NCBI RefSeq assembly: GCF_036244895.1
Contig: NZ_BQKE01000004.1
Location: forward strand, 248,001-312,000
Source of the DNA: Persicobacter diffluens
GTDB taxonomy: Bacteria; Bacteroidota; Bacteroidia; Cytophagales; Cyclobacteriaceae
DNA: 64,000 bases
Direction: 5' to 3'
In this document: piece by piece, positions 1-8,018 of the stretch
Numbering within the stretch: the stretch's first letter is position 1
Layout of the letters: every line of letters begins with the position of its first letter
Made by a program: the position numbers and the translations under genes
Notes under the pieces: generated by a model
The model's database searches: none
What the model saw: only the letters and a program-made list of their open reading frames with translations
Told to the model about the DNA's origin: nothing

Positions 1-822
1 TATTTGGGCTGGGGAAAATATGATGAAGCGATTGAAGCTTTGAAGATGATCGTCGACAGCGGTATTTATGAATTGAACCCTGTGATCAGCATGGCCTATG
101 ATGGTGACCATGAGTATTCAAAAGAAGCCATCATGGAATGGGAATACAACGACACAGGATTTGGTTTGCATGCCTTTAACAGTACTTACAGTCTGGTACC
201 ATTGTACTTTTTGTCTATCTCACCGCATGGTGCAAGAGCTAACTTCAAAGTGCCGAACACCGTGATGGAGCGTTTTGGCGATGACCCACGTATGCCATAT
301 TCGGTTTTGCAGGCAGGCGAGGAAGTGCCTTTGCTTTCAGGAGGAACAGGTGTGGTCAATGACAACCATACCCGTAAATTTGTTTCGACCACTGAGCCTT
401 TCAAGCATTCTCAGCAGGAATCCTCTACAGTCAATATTTGTGCATTACGTCTGTCTCATGTTTACATGATGTTGGCGGAAGCTTATAACGCAAAAGGCCA
501 GGATGGGCTGGCACAGGAGTATCTGAATAAAATCCGTCGCAGAGCTTACGGGCAGGATCCTGACACCCCAGATCCATCAATTGACCTGAATTTGTCAGGC
601 AATGAGCTGAGAGATGAAATCCGTGAAGATTCATGGCGTGAGTTCTATCATGAATTCAATCGCTGGTATGACATCAACCGTTGGGGAATCACCAAGCAGG
701 AATTGGAGAAAATGGCGCCTGAAGGTTCTGATTTCGTTTATTACGATCATATGAAATACTGGCCTTTGCCACCTAAAGAAATTGAAAATAACCATAACCT
801 AAAGCAAAATGCTGGATATTAA
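1..822 (+). CDS. SusD/RagB-like outer-membrane lipoprotein, C-terminal part
   Basis: The reading frame is open at the left edge of the window, so the N-terminus, including the lipoprotein signal, lies upstream. The visible ~273 residues match the C-terminal half of SusD/RagB proteins. They include the tetratricopeptide-like stretch LRLSHVYMMLAEAYNAKG, which is the usual SusD 'R-x-AE-YN-x-G' helix, and the late EFYHEFNRWYDINRWG block. SusD proteins cap a TonB-dependent SusC porin and bind glycan at the cell surface. The stop overlaps the start of the GH27 gene by 14 bp, so the two are surely co-transcribed. The partner SusC should lie just left of the window. Substrate is inferred only from the GH27 neighbour (alpha-galactoside-bearing glycan). 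Confidence 0.9.
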   Translation, partial: YLGWGKYDEAIEALKMIVDSGIYELNPVISMAYDGDHEYSKEAIMEWEYNDTGFGLHAFNSTYSLVPLYFLSISPHGARANFKVPNTVMERFGDDPRMPYSVLQAGEEVPLLSGGTGVVNDNHTRKFVSTTEPFKHSQQESSTVNICALRLSHVYMMLAEAYNAKGQDGLAQEYLNKIRRRAYGQDPDTPDPSIDLNLSGNELRDEIREDSWREFYHEFNRWYDINRWGITKQELEKMAPEGSDFVYYDHMKYWPLPPKEIENNHNLKQNAGY

Positions 823-2053
823 GAGGTTGCTCAACCATCTTAGTGCATTATGTTTTACTTTGTTCCTTGCGCCTACTTGGGGGGTGGCGCAAGGACCTCT
901 TTCTCCCTTGGATATTGATGTTAAACAGCCACCGATGGGCTGGAACAGCTGGAATCGATTTGGTTGCGATGTGAGCGAGCAGATGATCAGGGAAATGGCC
1001 GATGCAATGGTCGAAAGTGGTATGCAGGATGCGGGTTATGAATACATTGTTATTGATGATTGCTGGCAGATCGGCAGGGATGATCAGGGAAATATCGTTT
1101 GTGATCCCGAACGTTTCCCTTCTGGAATGAAAGCACTCGGAGATTATATCCACGCGAAAGGACTTAAATTTGGGATTTACTCCTGTGCAGGTGCCAAAAC
1201 CTGTGCGAATCGCCCAGGATCAAGAGGCTATCAGTTTCAGGATGCCAAAAAATATGCGGAGTGGGGAGTTGATTTCCTTAAATATGACTGGTGCGCCAAT
1301 AAGGGGCAAAACGCTCAGGCGGCCTATCTGACCATGCGCGATGCATTGGATGCCACAGGCAGGCCGATGGTTTTGAGCATTTGCGAATGGGGTTATAGCG
1401 AACCTTGGAAGTGGGGAAAGGGAATCGGGCAGCTTTGGCGCGTAACGAATGACATTCAGGATTGTTGGGATTGTGAATTTGAATGGGAAGGTGTTGGTGT
1501 GATAAACATCATTGACCAAATGGCTGATCTTCGAGCTTACAGCCAAGAGGGCGCCTACAACGACCCAGACATGCTGGAAGTAGGCAACGGAGGGATGAAC
1601 CACGAACAATACAAATCGCACTTTGCCATGTGGTGTATGCTCAATGCGCCTTTGTTCGCAGGTAACGATTTGCGTTCGATGGATAAAAAGACGCAGGAGA
1701 TTTTATTGAATAAGGAGCTGATCGCCTTGACCAAAGACGATAACAATCAGCAGGCCTTTCGAGCGATCCACAGTCAGCAATATGATTTGTGGGTAAAATC
1801 AATGACTGATCATCAATATGCCTTTGCGTTTATGAACCGCACGGCTGAGGCGGTCGATATTCACTATGACTGGCAGAAATACATCATCGCCGATAAAGCC
1901 TTTGGCTGGCATCAGGTGAAGATCAAACCCACAGCAAAAATTCGGGATTTGTGGCTGCACAAGACCGTGGGCAGTTGTAACGAGCCGATGGACTATCAGC
2001 TGAAGCCCTTCGAAACCTTAGTTGTTTTAGTAAGTGATGAAGAAAGTTTTTGA
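809..2053 (+). CDS. GH27 alpha-galactosidase, secreted
   Basis: The 414-aa protein has an N-terminal signal peptide (cut probably after ...WGVAQG), then PPMGWNSWNRFGCDV, the signature start of GH27. The catalytic nucleophile is Asp ~160 in DFLKYDWC and the acid/base is Asp ~254 in YNDPDMLEVG, both intact. The cysteine pattern (CDV, DDCWQ, CAGAKTC, DWC) is also typical. The length fits a single catalytic barrel plus the C-terminal beta-sandwich, with no binding module. The family hydrolyses terminal alpha-1,6-galactose from galactomannan, oligosaccharides or glycolipids; some members release beta-L-arabinopyranose. The start overlaps the SusD tail by 14 bp and the end overlaps the next gene, so it belongs to the operon at the left edge, not to the xyloglucan locus. 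Confidence 0.93.
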   Translation: MLDIKRLLNHLSALCFTLFLAPTWGVAQGPLSPLDIDVKQPPMGWNSWNRFGCDVSEQMIREMADAMVESGMQDAGYEYIVIDDCWQIGRDDQGNIVCDPERFPSGMKALGDYIHAKGLKFGIYSCAGAKTCANRPGSRGYQFQDAKKYAEWGVDFLKYDWCANKGQNAQAAYLTMRDALDATGRPMVLSICEWGYSEPWKWGKGIGQLWRVTNDIQDCWDCEFEWEGVGVINIIDQMADLRAYSQEGAYNDPDMLEVGNGGMNHEQYKSHFAMWCMLNAPLFAGNDLRSMDKKTQEILLNKELIALTKDDNNQQAFRAIHSQQYDLWVKSMTDHQYAFAFMNRTAEAVDIHYDWQKYIIADKAFGWHQVKIKPTAKIRDLWLHKTVGSCNEPMDYQLKPFETLVVLVSDEESF

Positions 2054-4628
2054 GATAATAGTTTTATTAGTAGGTATATTTTTATGGAATAATTTGAGGG
2101 CGCAATCCACTGGGATTGCGTCTGTTGATTTAAGCCGTTCCTCCTACAAACAACAGCCTACCAACGAAAAAAATAAAGCACAGCGCTTGCAGGATTTAAG
2201 GGCCTATGTGCGGTATTTAAGCTATTTGGGCGTGGACCTCAACCCAGGACGCCAATACTTTTCCGACCATCTGTCATCCCCTGATCTTCAAAAGATCGAA
2301 TCCGAAGCGATGGATCATCAGTTTGAAGTCCTTGATCGGCTGTTCCTCGATTATCATTATCATATACCCCAACTGAAAAACAAACTTCATCAAAACCCAG
2401 AAATAAGCTCCGTCGAAACCTATACCAATTGGGGGAATCTCAGAGGTGATCAGGGACAAACAGGATTTACCCTTCAGCAAGGGCCATTAAAAGGGCAGCT
2501 TAAATGGAAGTTTCCACTGAATCACGCTCAAAAAAGCAAAGCCATTTACGAAAATGGACGCATCTATGTGGGCACTGAAGGAGTAACCAACAGGGCGTTG
2601 TGTCTGGATGCCAAAACAGGGCAGGTAATTTGGAATAGTGCCCATTCTTCCAATCAAAATCAGTACAAAACAGCACGAGCTTCAAGTAGTCCTGTTCTTC
2701 AGGGGAATAAATTATTCATACGCGAAACGGGAAGTATGGGCAACGGAGGGCCTGCAAAGGAATTGTTGGTCATCGATAAAAACAATGGGCATTTGGTGGA
2801 AGAAATTTATGCCGGACATGTAGATTATCGGGTGGGGAATGCGCCTTTTGATCTAAAAGGAAAGGTGGCGGTGTTTGCGCATAGTCAGCAGGAAATTGGG
2901 GCATCTGAGGCTACAGAGGCGGGTGGTGCACAGGTTTTTGACTCCCTTGTGGCAGTTGATATAGAAAACAAGCAACGACTTTGGGCCAAAAAAATCGGCA
3001 CTTTTTTCAGCGAGCCACAAATTCAAGACAATCGTGTTTTGGTAGGTAATGAAAAGGGGCAGGTGCGTTGTTATGCCCTCAATGATGGTCGTTTGGTGTG
3101 GCAGTTTGAAGCACAGACTTCCGTGCGATCGAAAATACAATATTACCAAAAGCAGTATTTTTTCAGCGATGCAGAGGGGCGGATTTATGGGCTCGACTGC
3201 AAAGGAGCAGTAAAATGGACCAAACAATTGCCCATGGATGCCAAGGCATTTTACCCTTTATCCAATCTCGCTTTTGAGGGACAGTCCGTTTATGTTGGCA
3301 GCTCATTTAAAGCGTGTTTCAAACTGTCGGTGATCAACGGAGATATTCACTGGAGCAATCATACCGATGACTGGATAAGGACTGCTCCTATGGTTTTGGA
3401 AACTCATGTTTTTGTGGCAGATCTGTCTGGAAATGTCCTGTCTTTGGATAAAGAAGATGGACGTGAAAGCTGGAAAAATAAGGTGAGTACACATGGGTTT
3501 TTGGGAGAATTTGAAAACAGTGAAGATGCTTTGATGATCATCGACGGGCAACACCGTTTGTTTTCCATCAACCCAAAAGATGGCGAAATCCAATGGGCGC
3601 ATTCCCTTCTATTGACAGGGAAATATCAGGGGCAGGAAGTCCTCGCCGACTTGGTTGCGGGTGGTCCCGACTTTCAGTCTTCGGCCGTGGTGGCTGATCG
3701 TATTGCCTACGTCGGTGGACCACAATTTTTATATGCCTTTGATTTGAAACAGGGAAAGCTTCTATGGAGATATGAAACAGCAGGGCAGATATGCGGCACA
3801 CCTGCCTATCATCAGGGGCGTCTTTTTTTTGGTCAGCAGGGGGGTACTGATCAATTTTATTGCCTTGACGCCCAAACAGGAAAAGTGCTCTGGCAGACCA
3901 GAACGGGTTGGGTCTGGGCTTCCCCGAATGTAGATGACAAAAATGTTTATCTCAGCTCCGTCGAGGGTCGTTTTATTTGTCTCGACCAAGAAAATGGGGC
4001 AAAGCACTGGGAATACAACAGCCAATCCGGTGCCTATCCATCGCCAGCCATTGAAGGCCAACGGATCGTCTTCGGTAGCTGGAATGGGAAGTATTATTGT
4101 TTTGATAAATCTTCAGGACAAATGCAGTGGGAATACCATATTTCAGGGCATCCCGACTCTGGCTCAGCCATGATCTGTGATGGAACTTTCTATGGGCAAG
4201 GTTTCATCAGTGATCAGTTTCATGCCATAGACATGAAAACCGGAAAGATAAAATGGGGCATCAGTATTGGCAGCGAATGGTGCAATGCCTCCCCAACCAC
4301 CGATGGTAAATTTCTGTTTTACAGCATCTATCGCCCATGGCTGCATCAGGCACCTTTCCCTTCCCATACCTTTTGTGTGGATGCCCAAAGCGGAAAACAA
4401 CGGTACAAATTGCCTTTTGCCGGAGGACTTACCGCCCCTGTGATCTGTCAGGACCGCGTTTTCAGTGCGTCTACTACTGACCCCTACCTTCGGGCATGGA
4501 ACAAAGCCGATGGCGAAATTTTATGGCAATATAAAATGGGAGGCAGAGCAGAAGAAGCCTGCCTGACGATCTCCGGTAATCATGCGTTGATCCCCTGCAC
4601 AGATGGTTTTTTGTATGTTTTTGATTAA
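2037..4628 (+). CDS. PQQ-type beta-propeller repeat protein, exported
   Basis: The ~863-aa protein starts with a signal peptide (MKKVFEIIVLLVGIFLWNNLRAQ). I prefer the ATG at 2037; a GTG lies one codon upstream. After a helical region (residues ~25-130) come many ~40-residue blades of the form 'VYVGT...CLDAKTGQVIW' (for example RALCLDAKTGQVIWNS, FYCLDAQTGKVLWQT, YCFDKSSGQMQWEY, RAWNKADGEILWQY). The number of blades suggests two propellers. This is the PQQ/PQQ_2 repeat fold of quinoprotein dehydrogenases and BamB. No cytochrome c motif (CxxCH) is visible, so the protein need not bind PQQ. It overlaps the GH27 gene by ~17 bp. It may be a sugar oxidoreductase or a periplasmic scaffold for the locus; the role is unknown. 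Confidence 0.82.
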   Translation: MKKVFEIIVLLVGIFLWNNLRAQSTGIASVDLSRSSYKQQPTNEKNKAQRLQDLRAYVRYLSYLGVDLNPGRQYFSDHLSSPDLQKIESEAMDHQFEVLDRLFLDYHYHIPQLKNKLHQNPEISSVETYTNWGNLRGDQGQTGFTLQQGPLKGQLKWKFPLNHAQKSKAIYENGRIYVGTEGVTNRALCLDAKTGQVIWNSAHSSNQNQYKTARASSSPVLQGNKLFIRETGSMGNGGPAKELLVIDKNNGHLVEEIYAGHVDYRVGNAPFDLKGKVAVFAHSQQEIGASEATEAGGAQVFDSLVAVDIENKQRLWAKKIGTFFSEPQIQDNRVLVGNEKGQVRCYALNDGRLVWQFEAQTSVRSKIQYYQKQYFFSDAEGRIYGLDCKGAVKWTKQLPMDAKAFYPLSNLAFEGQSVYVGSSFKACFKLSVINGDIHWSNHTDDWIRTAPMVLETHVFVADLSGNVLSLDKEDGRESWKNKVSTHGFLGEFENSEDALMIIDGQHRLFSINPKDGEIQWAHSLLLTGKYQGQEVLADLVAGGPDFQSSAVVADRIAYVGGPQFLYAFDLKQGKLLWRYETAGQICGTPAYHQGRLFFGQQGGTDQFYCLDAQTGKVLWQTRTGWVWASPNVDDKNVYLSSVEGRFICLDQENGAKHWEYNSQSGAYPSPAIEGQRIVFGSWNGKYYCFDKSSGQMQWEYHISGHPDSGSAMICDGTFYGQGFISDQFHAIDMKTGKIKWGISIGSEWCNASPTTDGKFLFYSIYRPWLHQAPFPSHTFCVDAQSGKQRYKLPFAGGLTAPVICQDRVFSASTTDPYLRAWNKADGEILWQYKMGGRAEEACLTISGNHALIPCTDGFLYVFD

Positions 4629-4716
4629 CCCCACCAATATTTTCTTCCCCGAATCTTCATTTGATAGAATCATTGGGTTGATTTTGTTGGAACGGTTTTA
4701 CGATTAAGCGTATTGT

Positions 4717-4762
4717 GGCTATTCCGTTTCGATTTGGGTTTTTCATCAATTTTGGGGACGGT
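4717..4762 (+). repeat. Left terminal inverted repeat of the ISL3-type element
   Basis: The end starts GGCTATTCCG and finishes with a 20-base core, TCATCAATTTTGGGGACGGT. The core is an exact reverse complement of the right end. The outer part matches with several mismatches and one indel. Confidence 0.75.
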
Positions 4763-4766
4763 AAAT

Positions 4767-6407
4767 CATCCAACTTGTGATAGAATGATCTTCTTTCTCA
4801 AGAGATTAAAGCTCGCTCTCCCATACATTTGACGCTTAATTGTTTTGATTCGATTAACATGTCCTTTCAACGGCTCCATTACTCCAATGCATGCTAATAC
4901 CATTCTTTACAGCATCAATATCTTGTGACAAACCATTCGCAAATGACCTTAATCCAACAAGTTTGTATTTTGACTTTTTGACAAACTCAATCCATCTATC
5001 AATATTACCCTTTCCTCTTGAGAGCATTTTTTTAAAAATACGTACCAGTCTACGAACTATCTGTAAATCAGTCATATTCTCTAATAGAGTTTCCATATAC
5101 TTCCTATCATACTCATCATTAATCGACTGTAATGAGTATCCCGTTAATTTTAACAAAACTCTTGTGCTCAGAGGTTTATTGAATTGTATCTTTTCTTTTT
5201 GTATCTGAACATGCCCCAATGTTGATATATCATATTTTTCCTTTATCATATTTATATTATGATACGCTTGTGTCTGCCCCCCTGTGTAGCCTAATTCTTT
5301 AATTTCAGTGATTATATCTTTTATTAGATATCCTTTTTCTTTCAGTTTTGCGACAATATGATCGGTAAAGGGATCTATCTTCGTGGATCTTTGACTGCTT
5401 CTCCGAGGTAGTGAATCATATTGAAAGTATGATCGCACCCGTCGACGAGATATTTTTAAATCGCGTGCTATCTTACTGATTGTGAAGCCTTGTTCTTGTA
5501 ACTCCTTTACTTTTCTAAAAATAATCAATTTGTGGCTTGAACAGTTTAATGTTTCTTCATCATCAATTCACTCTGGGGCTGATTCCTTCCCCATATCAGT
5601 AGATTCGTTTGGTTCTACGACTGTAAGTTCTTTGTTTTTGCCCTGTATCAGGCTGTTTATTCTGGAGTTGATACTTTTAAAATACTTATCCAATGATTCC
5701 GTTAAATTCATCAACAAGTGGAAACGATCGGCTACTTGTCTGGCATTAGGACATATTTCATTAATCGCTGATGAATAGGAACTTGCTCGATCTCTTATGA
5801 CGATCTCAACATCTTTGTGATTGTTAAGCCAATCCTTTAAATCACTACCATCCCTTGACGGTAGAAGGTCAATAGGTTGAGATGTTTCCATATCGACCAA
5901 AACAGTACCATAAGAATGACCTTTTCTAAATGCCCAGTCATCAACTCCAAAAACGCGTGGTTGCTTAATTTCAGGGAGTTTTTGAGCATGAGCAATTCTG
6001 GTAATCGTTGAAGTGCTGACCCCGATATTCAGCTTCTTTGTCATTAAGCTTCCAAGTCTACCTGTCAGTTCGATAGACAATGATGCAAATATATCCAGTA
6101 CCCTCTTTGTTTTTCGCGAATATCTCATAACTGCAGGTGTTTGCTCTGAAAATACTTTGCGATAACAACTATCATTTTTGCACTTGAACTTTCTGGTTTT
6201 CAAAATAATGGCGGTTCTTAATTCAAATACAGATAAGTCAGTAATCGTTCTTTCATATTGCCCATGAACTGATAAACTATATCTCTTACAAACAGGGCAT
6301 TGTGAACGACTTCCTCTCACGGATGCCGATAACTGTAATTGGGTATCGTTTAATTCAATTTTTGAAATATTTATTTCAGAAATACCAATGATCTGCTTGA
6401 TATTCAT
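4767..6407 (-). pseudogene. ISL3-family transposase, broken by an in-frame TGA and a frameshift
   Basis: Reading leftward from 6407, the protein has the ISL3 zinc-finger region (CPVCKRYS ... CKNDSC), then the DDE core: Asp in VFGVDDWAFRKG and Asp in VIRDRASSYS. The frame stops at a TGA (5570-5568) after ...MGKESAPE, then continues in the same frame with IDDDEETLNC and a helix-turn-helix-like insert (FTISKIARDLKISRRRVRSY). Near the end, the normal SNGAVEG/HVNRIKTIKRQMYGRA motif is split by one extra base near 4866-4868. The frame therefore reads SNGAVERTC and stops at 4854, while the correct tail continues in another frame to a TGA at 4769-4767. Repaired, it would be about 546 residues. The truncated product lacks the third catalytic acidic residue (Glu of AVEG). 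It is likely inactive unless recoded. Confidence 0.85.
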
Positions 6408-6515
6408 AGATGTTTTATCGTCAATTAAAAAAGGCCATAAAACTATCTAAATAACGCCACTTAACTGTTGTTCTCTATACAAATTAGGTGTAGTTAAACA
6501 TCCCAACATCCTCAA

Positions 6516-6560
6516 ACCGTCCCCAAAATTGATGAAGAGCCCAGTCAGACCGAAATAGCC
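6516..6560 (-). repeat. Right terminal inverted repeat of the ISL3-type element
   Basis: This is the mirror of the left end: on the minus strand it starts GGCTATTTCG and ends in the same TCATCAATTTTGGGGACGGT core. It lies ~110 bp upstream of the transposase start. Confidence 0.75.
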
Positions 6561-6587
6561 AATATATCTTCATAGATGATTCATTTT

Positions 6588-6908
6588 TTAAATAAATACT
6601 TTCCAAATGTCCAGAAAAGTAAGGATAATAGAAACCACAGCTAGCAATATCGAAGGTAAACTCCTATTTTGTTCTTTTTCTCTAATTGTGGAAATTATCC
6701 CAATTATTAAACCACTGAAACCAATTAGCGGATAGTAAAACCTTTTTAAATTCGTAAACCCAAACAGTGCTTGGGTTTTCCCGTCAGCACTCAAATACTC
6801 CATGGCCATAGTGTAATTTATTTGGCTCAGTCTGAATTTCGAGGCGTAGGTTTTCATTGCATTACAAGAGATGTTTAACCGGTCAATAATCCCAGTAAAA
6901 ACACTCAC
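6588..6908 (-). CDS. Small hypothetical membrane protein, probably truncated
   Basis: This 106-residue frame has two hydrophobic segments (YYPLIGFSGLIIGIISTI and SILLAVVSIILTFLDIW) separated by a short charged loop. That is a plausible two-helix membrane protein with a ~50-residue soluble N-terminal part. The GTG start lies inside the edge of the IS30 remnant and the frame stays open upstream of it, so the original N-terminus may have been removed by that insertion. An internal ATG at NAMKTYASKF could serve instead. I do not recognise the family. It sits between two transposon remnants and may be a leftover cargo or host gene. Confidence 0.4.
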   Translation of the reverse strand: MSVFTGIIDRLNISCNAMKTYASKFRLSQINYTMAMEYLSADGKTQALFGFTNLKRFYYPLIGFSGLIIGIISTIREKEQNRSLPSILLAVVSIILTFLDIWKVFI

Positions 6909-7209
6909 ATGTGATAATGGAAAGGAGTTCGCATGCCATGAAAAACTAGAGACTACATTGGGCTGTCCAGTGTACTTTGCTGACCCTTATGCGAGCTGGC
7001 AGAGGGGAACAAATGAAAACACTAATGGGTTAATTCGACAGTTTTTTCCAAAGGGAAAGTGTTTAAATGAAACGACCCTTGAACATGTAAATCACGTTGA
7101 GAATTTACTAAATACAAGGCCTCGGAAGGTGTTAAATTATTACTCTACCGAGGAAAAACTACATAATCAACTAATCCCAATTATTGGGAGCCGAAAATGT
7201 TGCATTTGA
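6889..7209 (+). pseudogene. IS30-family transposase, C-terminal remnant
   Basis: The frame from about 6889 encodes VKTLTCDNGKEFACHE, then FADPYASWQRGTNENTNGL and RQFFPKG, then NTRPRKVLNYYSTEE. These are the hallmark second half of IS30-family DDE transposases, with Asp of CDNGKEF and Glu of NENTNGL. The first ~200 residues, including the HTH and the first Asp, are missing. The last codons also look shifted: another frame gives ENVAFEV, which resembles the usual VAF/VAL C-terminus. The remnant abuts a different small ORF on its left and an ISAon1-type fragment on its right, so it appears to be a nested, decayed insertion. Confidence 0.75.
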
Positions 7210-7211
7210 AG

Positions 7212-7343
7212 TTAGAATTCAAGATCCAAATGAATTTTGGTGATGCCACCTTCTTCACTAAGGTTAACAATATCGAAAAACTCCAAAATACCCTCGGGTA
7301 AAAATATATTAAGTTCTGGCTTATTAATCTCCATTTCACTCAT
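7212..7343 (-). pseudogene. Remnant of an ISAon1-type transposase N-terminal helper gene
   Basis: On the minus strand an ATG at 7343 opens a 43-codon frame. It contains LNIFLPEGILEFFDIVNLSE then GGITKIHLDLEF and a stop. The 'LLPEG-L-YF-V' opening followed by a beta-strand is characteristic of the small proteins called ISAon1 family transposase N-terminal region, which are usually ~100-120 residues. This copy stops where the IS30 remnant begins (about 7210), as if interrupted by it. The call rests on pattern memory alone. Confidence 0.45.
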
Positions 7344-8018
7344 GCGGCAATTTGCACATTTTTACCAAAATGCCCCAAATTTCGGAGTGACCCGGAATTT
7401 TCCCTTTTTCAAGTTTTTTCCAATGAAGCTGGCGGCTCATACTTGGGGTAAATGGTGTAATGCCTTATAGGACTTGTTATTCGGGAGGTATGTGTGGTGT
7501 TTGTTAACGAGTGATGATTTGTTAAGGGTGAAATGTAACCCTGTAAGGCTAATTTCTTGTGTAAATATCCAAAGTACGATTGATTAGCTAAGTCTCTCAC
7601 CTTTAGGGTTATTAACAAATAGACTACTACAATTTATCAAATGGTCACGATAAAAAAATCAATTTTCCCTAGTTTTGAATTGTTGTCGCGGAAATCTGTT
7701 CCCCTTTATAATGGGATAGTCTTTTGTTAAAATTGGCTAAAAGGTGAGGTAAAGGAATTTTGAGGCTGGACGCTGAATTTATTATCTTTACCGTTTTAGG
7801 TGATTTTTGATATGCACAATTTTTCGGGCAGATAAAGTGCTGTGGGGAAGTTTTACCCTCCTCGGTTTTATTTTTTTGATAATATTTTTTTAGAAACTTT
7901 TTACTAAATGATAAACCATTAATTCTACGGCGGGGGCCTGTTGAAATGATACGGTTCAGGACCCCTGGCATTTTTCAACCCAATTATTAATAATTTGACT
8001 TCAAATTTATTTTTTAAC
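7344..8018. other. Long intergenic leader upstream of the xyloglucan susC
   Basis: About 670 bp with no convincing gene. Short frames on both strands here show no family resemblance. The last ~120 bp before the susC ATG contain imperfect inverted sequences (GGGGCCTGTTGAAATG against CATTTTTCAAC and CAGGACCCC). The main promoter of the locus and the regulator's binding site presumably lie here, but I could not identify a clear Bacteroidetes -33/-7 pair. Confidence 0.5.

Larger units (their letters stand above)
4717..6560 (-). mobile_element. ISL3-family insertion sequence with degenerate transposase
   Basis: The element is bounded by imperfect inverted repeats of about 46 bp (4717-4762 and 6516-6560). 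Their inner 20 bases, TCATCAATTTTGGGGACGGT, are identical in inverted orientation. The outer half starts GGCTATT at both ends with scattered mismatches, which fits the GG-starting ends of ISL3-family elements. The single transposase gene fills the element on the minus strand. No 8-bp target duplication could be recognised (CGTATTGT on the left versus AATATATC on the right), so the outer ends are uncertain by a few bases or the copy has decayed or recombined. Confidence 0.75.

Noticed and set aside
4709..6568. An 8-bp target duplication around the ISL3-type element
   Set aside because: The bases directly outside the inverted repeats do not match each other, so no duplication is claimed.
7237..7470. 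A 77-codon plus-strand frame
   Set aside because: It overlaps the minus-strand ISAon1-like remnant, which reads more like a real protein; the plus frame has no family resemblance.
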